Part shown: piece after piece, positions 14,176 to 17,730 of the stretch | Layout of the letters: every line of letters starts with the position of its first letter | How positions within the stretch are numbered: the stretch's first letter is position 1 | NCBI GenBank assembly: GCA_002483445.1 | Contig: DLHY01000011.1 | Location: 13,552-31,281 of the forward strand | Direction: 5' to 3' | Source: Blastocatellia bacterium UBA7656 | Lineage (GTDB): Bacteria > Acidobacteriota > Blastocatellia > UBA7656 | Length of the DNA: 17,730 nt | Notes under the pieces: model-generated | Seen by the model: the letters and a program-made list of their open reading frames with translations, nothing else | Told to the model about the DNA's origin: nothing | Databases searched by the model: none | Translations under genes and position numbers: made by a program

Positions 14176-14310
14176 ATGAAGCTCCCCGCAGCAAGCTGCG
14201 GGGTATCAAGCGGAATGAAAAACTGTGCTTCGCTGGCGAATCTGACATCCGCCAGCGAAATAGAATTTTTCACGCAGCAAGCTGCGGGGAATTCCTCATC
14301 CCGCATATGA
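14176..14310 (+). CDS. Possible 44-residue ORF running through a repeat element
   Basis: ATG at 14176 follows TAAAGGAG, as good as the ribosome binding sites of the genes before it, and the frame stays open to TGA at 14308. Almost all of the coding part is made of palindromic repeat sequence. I therefore suspect the start of another small MK- gene whose body was replaced when the element arrived. The product would have no recognisable feature. Real expression is doubtful. Confidence 0.25.
   Translation: MKLPAASCGVSSGMKNCASLANLTSASEIEFFTQQAAGNSSSRI
14184..14289. repeat. REP/MITE-like palindromic element between converging genes
   Basis: Three hairpins: CCCCGCAGC/GCTGCGGGG (14184-14203), TTCGCTGGCG/CGCCAGCGAA (14229-14238 and 14250-14259), and CGCAGC/GCTGCG (14273-14286). 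The 17-mer CGCAGCAAGCTGCGGGG occurs at both ends (14187 and 14273). ATAGAATTTTT after the middle hairpin gives it terminator character. The layout resembles extragenic palindromes moved by REP-associated transposases. No transposase is present in the window. Confidence 0.65.
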
Positions 14311-14814
14311 TTAAGGATCGCGCTCTCGTTTGCGGGCTTGTTCGATTTCGTCGAGAAGCTCTCCCGGTGTGATGACTTTGAGCGGCCTGAATCGTTGCCG
14401 AAATTCTTTGCACTCTCTGGCGTGGCCGGTCATCAGGTCGAGAAGATCAGAGTCGCGGGTTACGAGGTAGTCAGCGCCAGCGGCTATGGCGAGATTGATG
14501 TAAGGCTCATCCTCCGGGTCACGGGAATATTCAAAGGAGCGAGGAACATCACGCGCTCGGAATGCTTTTTTGTCGAGCCTTCCGAAAAAAGCTTCGATAC
14601 GAACATTTGTCAGCCCTCGAAGTCTTTCCCTCAACTCAGAGCGATTCACTACATCTTTGACTTCCCGGAGAATCTCATCGCTGATATAGAGCTTGACGTT
14701 GCCTGAGTCTACTTCATTGAGAATTCTGGCCGCAGGGCTCTCATCGCTGGCGATGGCCTGCACAAACACTACGCAATCGCAGACCACAGCCAGAGGATTG
14801 AGAAGCCTGCTCAT
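14311..14814 (-). CDS. PIN-domain toxin of a type II toxin-antitoxin pair
   Basis: Predicted single-strand-specific endoribonuclease. The 167 residues follow the PIN fold used by chromosomal toxin genes. The first acidic site is in AVVCDCVVFVQA, an FDCxxFLQA-like variant of the usual DTNVL. A conserved Glu lies in ISDEILREV, and the C-terminal acidic cluster is DPEDEPYINLA and YLVTRDSDLLDL. All expected acidic metal ligands appear present. Its start overlaps the antitoxin stop by ATGA, giving the antitoxin-first order that ensures neutralisation. The 3' end abuts the palindromic repeat element. The target RNA is unknown. Confidence 0.85.
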   Translation of the reverse strand: MSRLLNPLAVVCDCVVFVQAIASDESPAARILNEVDSGNVKLYISDEILREVKDVVNRSELRERLRGLTNVRIEAFFGRLDKKAFRARDVPRSFEYSRDPEDEPYINLAIAAGADYLVTRDSDLLDLMTGHARECKEFRQRFRPLKVITPGELLDEIEQARKRERDP

Positions 14815-15086
14815 ACATTTTCTTTCGAGCGTTCCTGCCGGACTTTTTCGCGCGCTTCTTCCACAAGGGCATCAAGCTTGTCTTCGGTCATCCCGCTTTC
14901 ACGAAAGCTCTGGCGAACCGGCGCGAGGATTTCATCAAAAGTCTTCAGCGAAAGAAGCTCGGCCTCTATCAATGTTCGGGCGAACTCCTCGCCTGTCTGT
15001 CCTTTGCTCCGCCCGATTTCTTCAAGAGCCTTCTTCGTTCCCGGCGGAAGTCCGGTGATTTCAATTGTCTCTGTTGCCGATTTCAT
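14811..15086 (-). CDS. Antitoxin partner of the PIN toxin
   Basis: A 91-residue protein. The N-terminal part (TETIEITGLPPGTKKALEEIGRS, then GEEFARTLIEAELL) looks like a ribbon-helix-helix DNA-binding segment that would also repress the pair's own promoter. The C-terminal part is a charged helix (DALVEEAREKVRQERSKE), typical of the toxin-binding tail. GGAAAGGAG precedes the ATG at 15086. It is translationally coupled to the toxin by a 4-bp overlap. Assignment rests on length, layout and partner rather than on a diagnostic motif. Confidence 0.78.
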   Translation of the reverse strand: MKSATETIEITGLPPGTKKALEEIGRSKGQTGEEFARTLIEAELLSLKTFDEILAPVRQSFRESGMTEDKLDALVEEAREKVRQERSKENV

Positions 15087-15190
15087 ACGCGCTCCTTTCC
15101 GTCATCATACTCGATGAAAAATCCTGTCGGCAATCGCTCAATTCACGCGCGATCAACGCTGTGTGATATTGAGCTTCTTCATCCGCGCCT

Positions 15191-16276
15191 TCAGTTCGCT
15201 TCCGTCATCTCTTCAATAACCCGCGCGAGATCGCTGCTCGCGCTGTCGAGCGATTTCATGCGATCCGAAAAAATCGGGCCGAGTCCTTCTTTGAAATACC
15301 GTATCAAAGCGTCAGCCAGCGCACCTGCATCTCCCGGCGGGACAAGCAATCCGCAGTCTTCAGTGATCGATTCCATAAGTCCGCCCGTTTGCGACGCGAT
15401 CATCGGCAACCGGTTCATTATCGCAATACGGGCCACGCCGCTTTGTGTCGCGCTCAAATAAGGCAGTACCAGCGCGTCGGCCTCTTCGAACAATGCAGGC
15501 ACTTCTTCATTTGCAACGTATCTATTCTCCAGCCGCACGCTTTTTTCGATGCCGTTTTCGCGAATGATCGCTTCGTATCTCTCGACTGAATCATAAAACT
15601 CGCCCGCGACTACGAGATTGCATTCAACCTCGGATAAAACTCGCGGCATCGCGCGGAGCAGCACATCGAGACCTTTGTACTTTCGCACTATTCCGAAGAA
15701 AAGAATCCCGTGACCGCTGCGATCCCTTTCGCCGCCCGCAAACTCGGCGACCGGGGGCAGAGGGGACACGGCGACTCGGGCCGATTTGATCGAAAGCAAA
15801 TCCTCGCGGTCTTTCACGGAATGAGTGATAAAGCGTTCGACCGATGCGAAGGCGAAGCTGAGAAGCGGGAGATCGATCAGGCTTCGCTCGTGAGGGAAGA
15901 CGTTGTGGCATTCGAAGATGGTTTTGATGCCGGACGTCTTCAACATCGCAGCGAGCGCGCCCATCGCCGGAGCGAAAAACGGATTCCACCACTCGATTAC
16001 TGCCGCGTCAGGGGAAAACTTTTTGATTGCGCGAAAAGCTTTCGCCCACGTTCGCGGATCGAGCGGATCGAGTATCGCCTGAGCGTCCGTCTCGAACTTC
16101 AACTCGCTCGCATCGATAGTCGTGCGACCGGGGAAAAGAAAGCGCGGATAAAGTTTTCGGTAAGAGATAACCTCGACCTGATGATGGCGACGGGTGAGTT
16201 GTTGTTGAAGAGAGTAAACGTGATGAGCGATGCCTCCGCGAAGCGGGTACGCCGGACCGACAAGAGCGATCTTCAC
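15191..16276 (-). CDS. Glycosyltransferase family 4 (GT-B)
   Basis: A 361-residue retaining glycosyltransferase, probably cytoplasmic at the membrane face, transferring a sugar from a nucleotide donor. It begins MKIALVGPAYPLRGGIAHH, with the acceptor-side glycine loop, and has ILFFGIVRKYKGLDVLLRA opening the second Rossmann domain and donor-binding sequence around ALVLPYLSATQSGVARIAIM. The expected catalytic Glu of the EX7E motif is replaced by a QSG..R type, as in some surface-polysaccharide enzymes. Its start overlaps the end of the GT2 gene by 4 bp, so the two are co-translated. They probably serve one polysaccharide or glycolipid pathway; the sugar is unknown. Confidence 0.88.
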   Translation of the reverse strand: MKIALVGPAYPLRGGIAHHVYSLQQQLTRRHHQVEVISYRKLYPRFLFPGRTTIDASELKFETDAQAILDPLDPRTWAKAFRAIKKFSPDAAVIEWWNPFFAPAMGALAAMLKTSGIKTIFECHNVFPHERSLIDLPLLSFAFASVERFITHSVKDREDLLSIKSARVAVSPLPPVAEFAGGERDRSGHGILFFGIVRKYKGLDVLLRAMPRVLSEVECNLVVAGEFYDSVERYEAIIRENGIEKSVRLENRYVANEEVPALFEEADALVLPYLSATQSGVARIAIMNRLPMIASQTGGLMESITEDCGLLVPPGDAGALADALIRYFKEGLGPIFSDRMKSLDSASSDLARVIEEMTEAN

Positions 16277-17283
16277 ACTCGTCCCTCTCCGCTTCGGGCG
16301 AGCGTGCGGCTCAGATGTTCATCCTCGCTCGTCTCGACGATGGAATAATCGTCCTCGCGCCGGTATGAAAAAGCTATCATCTCGGCCAGCAGCCCGAACA
16401 GAATGAACTGAACGCCCACGATGATGAACAGTGTCCCGATGATGAGCGCAGGGCGATTGCTCAACCACTCGTCGAAAAGGAATCTTCTGATGATGAGATA
16501 CAAATCCATCGCTGATCCGACGGCGAGCAGTATCATTCCCATCATTCCGAAAAAGTGCAGAGGCTTGTTTGTGTAGCGCGTCAGAAGTATGACCGTCATC
16601 AGGCTGAAGGTGCCGCCCGCCACTCTTTCGATTCCGTAGCGCGAGTGACCGTGACGCCGTTCGGCATGTTCTATTTTGACTTCGCCGAGCCTGAATCCCC
16701 GATGGCTCGCAAGCACGGGTATGAAGCGATGCCGTTCGCCGTAGATCATCACCTCGTCGAGAACCTCGCGGCGATAACACTTCATTCCGCAGTTTATGTC
16801 GTTGAGGCGGATTCCGGTCATCAGTGATGTGATCGAGTTGTAAATCCGGGAAGCAAGTCGGCGGCTGAATTTGTCGTTGCGATTAACTCGCCATCCTGAA
16901 ACGAGGTCGCAGTCTTCGAGTTCGCGGATAAGCCGCGGCAACTGTTCGGGCAAATCCTGAAGGTCTGCATCCATAGTGGCGATGATGGAAAATCGCGCGG
17001 CTCGAAATCCGGCGGCGAGCGCGGCTGATTTTCCGAAGTTGCGCCGAAAGCAGATATATCTCACCGCGGGGTCGAGCGCGCGAAGTTTTTTTATCACGTC
17101 AATCGAGCCATCCCGGCTTCCGTCATCAACGAAAATAATCTCGTACTGATCGGTTGACTCACGAAGAACGGCAGACAGTCGCGAGTGAAGCTCTTCAATC
17201 GTAGGCCGCTCATCGAGCAGAGGGATGACGACTGAAACAGAGCGCGCATTGGCATCCGCAGGTTTTAATGTATCGGCGTCCAT
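16273..17283 (-). CDS. Polyprenyl-phosphate glycosyltransferase, GT2 (GtrB/ArnC-like)
   Basis: A membrane-bound GT-A enzyme that transfers a sugar to polyprenyl phosphate. Motifs are VSVVIPLLDERPTIEEL at the N-terminus, IIFVDDGSRDGS (donor site), ATMDADLQDLPEQLP (the metal-binding DAD of the family) and two C-terminal membrane helices (HFFGMMGMILLAVGSAMDLYL and the segment around GTLFIIVGVQFILFGLLAEM). I chose the ATG at 17283, which leaves a short leader before VSVV. The frame runs up to 17367, but the 80 bases in between are AT-rich and look more like a promoter region. No clear ribosome binding site precedes either start. It is coupled to the GT4 gene. Confidence 0.9.
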   Translation of the reverse strand: MDADTLKPADANARSVSVVIPLLDERPTIEELHSRLSAVLRESTDQYEIIFVDDGSRDGSIDVIKKLRALDPAVRYICFRRNFGKSAALAAGFRAARFSIIATMDADLQDLPEQLPRLIRELEDCDLVSGWRVNRNDKFSRRLASRIYNSITSLMTGIRLNDINCGMKCYRREVLDEVMIYGERHRFIPVLASHRGFRLGEVKIEHAERRHGHSRYGIERVAGGTFSLMTVILLTRYTNKPLHFFGMMGMILLAVGSAMDLYLIIRRFLFDEWLSNRPALIIGTLFIIVGVQFILFGLLAEMIAFSYRREDDYSIVETSEDEHLSRTLARSGEGRV

Positions 17284-17383
17284 CAAATATGTACTAGAAA
17301 AAAGTATCGCACGTTTAGCATTTGTTTTGGCTGCATTTTGTGTCGAATTCCCTGCTGCGATCATCACTTGCTACAGAAAGTAG

Positions 17384-17719
17384 TTATTCCTCTGCATAAA
17401 ACATTCTCCTACGGGCTTTGATGCGTTCTAAGTCCGCCTGCAAGTCTGCTTGATCTATAGTATCAAGAGATACAACTGTTTCCCTTGTTGAGAATAGCTG
17501 ACGTACTAAGTCCTGATACGCTTCTTGAGCCTCCCTACAAACACTACTGGGAGCTCTCCTCTCCTCTGGGGGATTGTTTCTTTTAACTTCCATAACCAGA
17601 TGGAGCATTTTATAGGGGCCATCTTTCGATGGGCGTTCAAACTCGAAGATGGTGATACCCGATTCAGGGTCAACGTGCCAGTCTCTCTCCATCAAGGTAG
17701 CGGCTAACATTTTGGGCAT
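17384..17719 (-). CDS. Unrecognised small soluble protein, possibly incomplete at the window edge
   Basis: About 111 residues, charged, with no signal peptide or membrane helix. The N-terminal half looks like a beta sheet (ITIFEFERP, MLHLVMEVKRN) and the C-terminal half like helices (EAQEAYQDLVRQLF, ADLQADLERIKARRRM). The frame remains open to the edge above the ATG at 17719, so the true start may lie outside the window; a second ATG lies three codons in. Codon use here is more AT-rich than in the neighbouring glycosyltransferases. I do not recognise a family. It lies 100 bp upstream of the chosen GT2 start, on the same strand. Confidence 0.55.
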   Translation of the reverse strand: MPKMLAATLMERDWHVDPESGITIFEFERPSKDGPYKMLHLVMEVKRNNPPEERRAPSSVCREAQEAYQDLVRQLFSTRETVVSLDTIDQADLQADLERIKARRRMFYAEE

Positions 17720-17730
17720 AGACAGTTTAA

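Noticed and set aside
14311..14814. PIN toxin thought inactive because DTNVL is replaced by DCVVF
   Set aside because: The first Asp is kept and this variant occurs in a recognised PIN subgroup; the other acidic ligands are present.
1..17730. CRISPR arrays, tRNA or rRNA genes, and intact insertion sequences
   Set aside because: No regularly spaced repeats, no cloverleaf-like sequence and no transposase frame were seen on either strand.

Overview
The window looks like a piece of an Acidobacteriota chromosome, most likely from the Blastocatellia/Pyrinomonadales side. This is an inference from the sigma factor subfamily, the sigma / membrane anti-sigma / TPR-CHAT gene order, and the moderately GC-rich codon use. 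There is no rRNA or other phylogenetic marker in the window to confirm it.

Layout. Positions 69-518 hold a housekeeping D-aminoacyl-tRNA deacylase. Positions 628-5443 hold a divergent ECF-like sigma factor, a one-pass membrane anti-sigma-like protein and a large exported TPR-CHAT protein with an intact His/Cys dyad. Positions 5444-11511 hold an apparently undescribed RiPP operon of graspetide type. It has two paralogous 60-aa precursors with near-identical 36-residue double-glycine-type leaders and different 24-residue cores. These are followed by an MvdD-like ATP-grasp ligase, a PpiC-related peptide-maturation protein, a small one-pass membrane protein and a C39 peptidase/ABC exporter. Positions 11598-14124 begin with a 207-bp duplicate of the CHAT gene's 3' end and continue with a run of small genes: three exported cysteine-containing proteins, a 23-codon hydrophobic peptide resembling a pilin N-terminal helix, and an acidic 62-aa protein. 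From 14184 there is a palindromic repeat element between converging genes. The minus strand then carries a PIN/antitoxin pair, two glycosyltransferases (GT4 and GT2) and an unrecognised 111-aa protein at the edge.

How the parts may work together. The region between the CHAT gene and the toxin gene is tied together by two kinds of non-coding repeat. The first is a promoter-like box, TGAAATGTT-N11-ATCT(C/T)AT-N-GAAGTGA. It has three good copies (5671, 11849, 12890), one weak copy (5472), and a possible further match before the anti-sigma gene (1252). The second is a roughly 70-nt leader with conserved potential base pairing, placed just before the ribosome binding site of three unrelated small genes (5911, 12007, 12495). 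My main hypothesis is that the sigma factor at 628 drives a local regulon of export-destined peptides through the box. The anti-sigma protein would be the sensor, and the exported CHAT protease could act on its outer domain. The duplicated CHAT tail, which differs from the full gene only at synonymous sites, suggests that CHAT-box-leader-peptide units multiply and recombine here. None of this was tested; it rests on reading the sequence.
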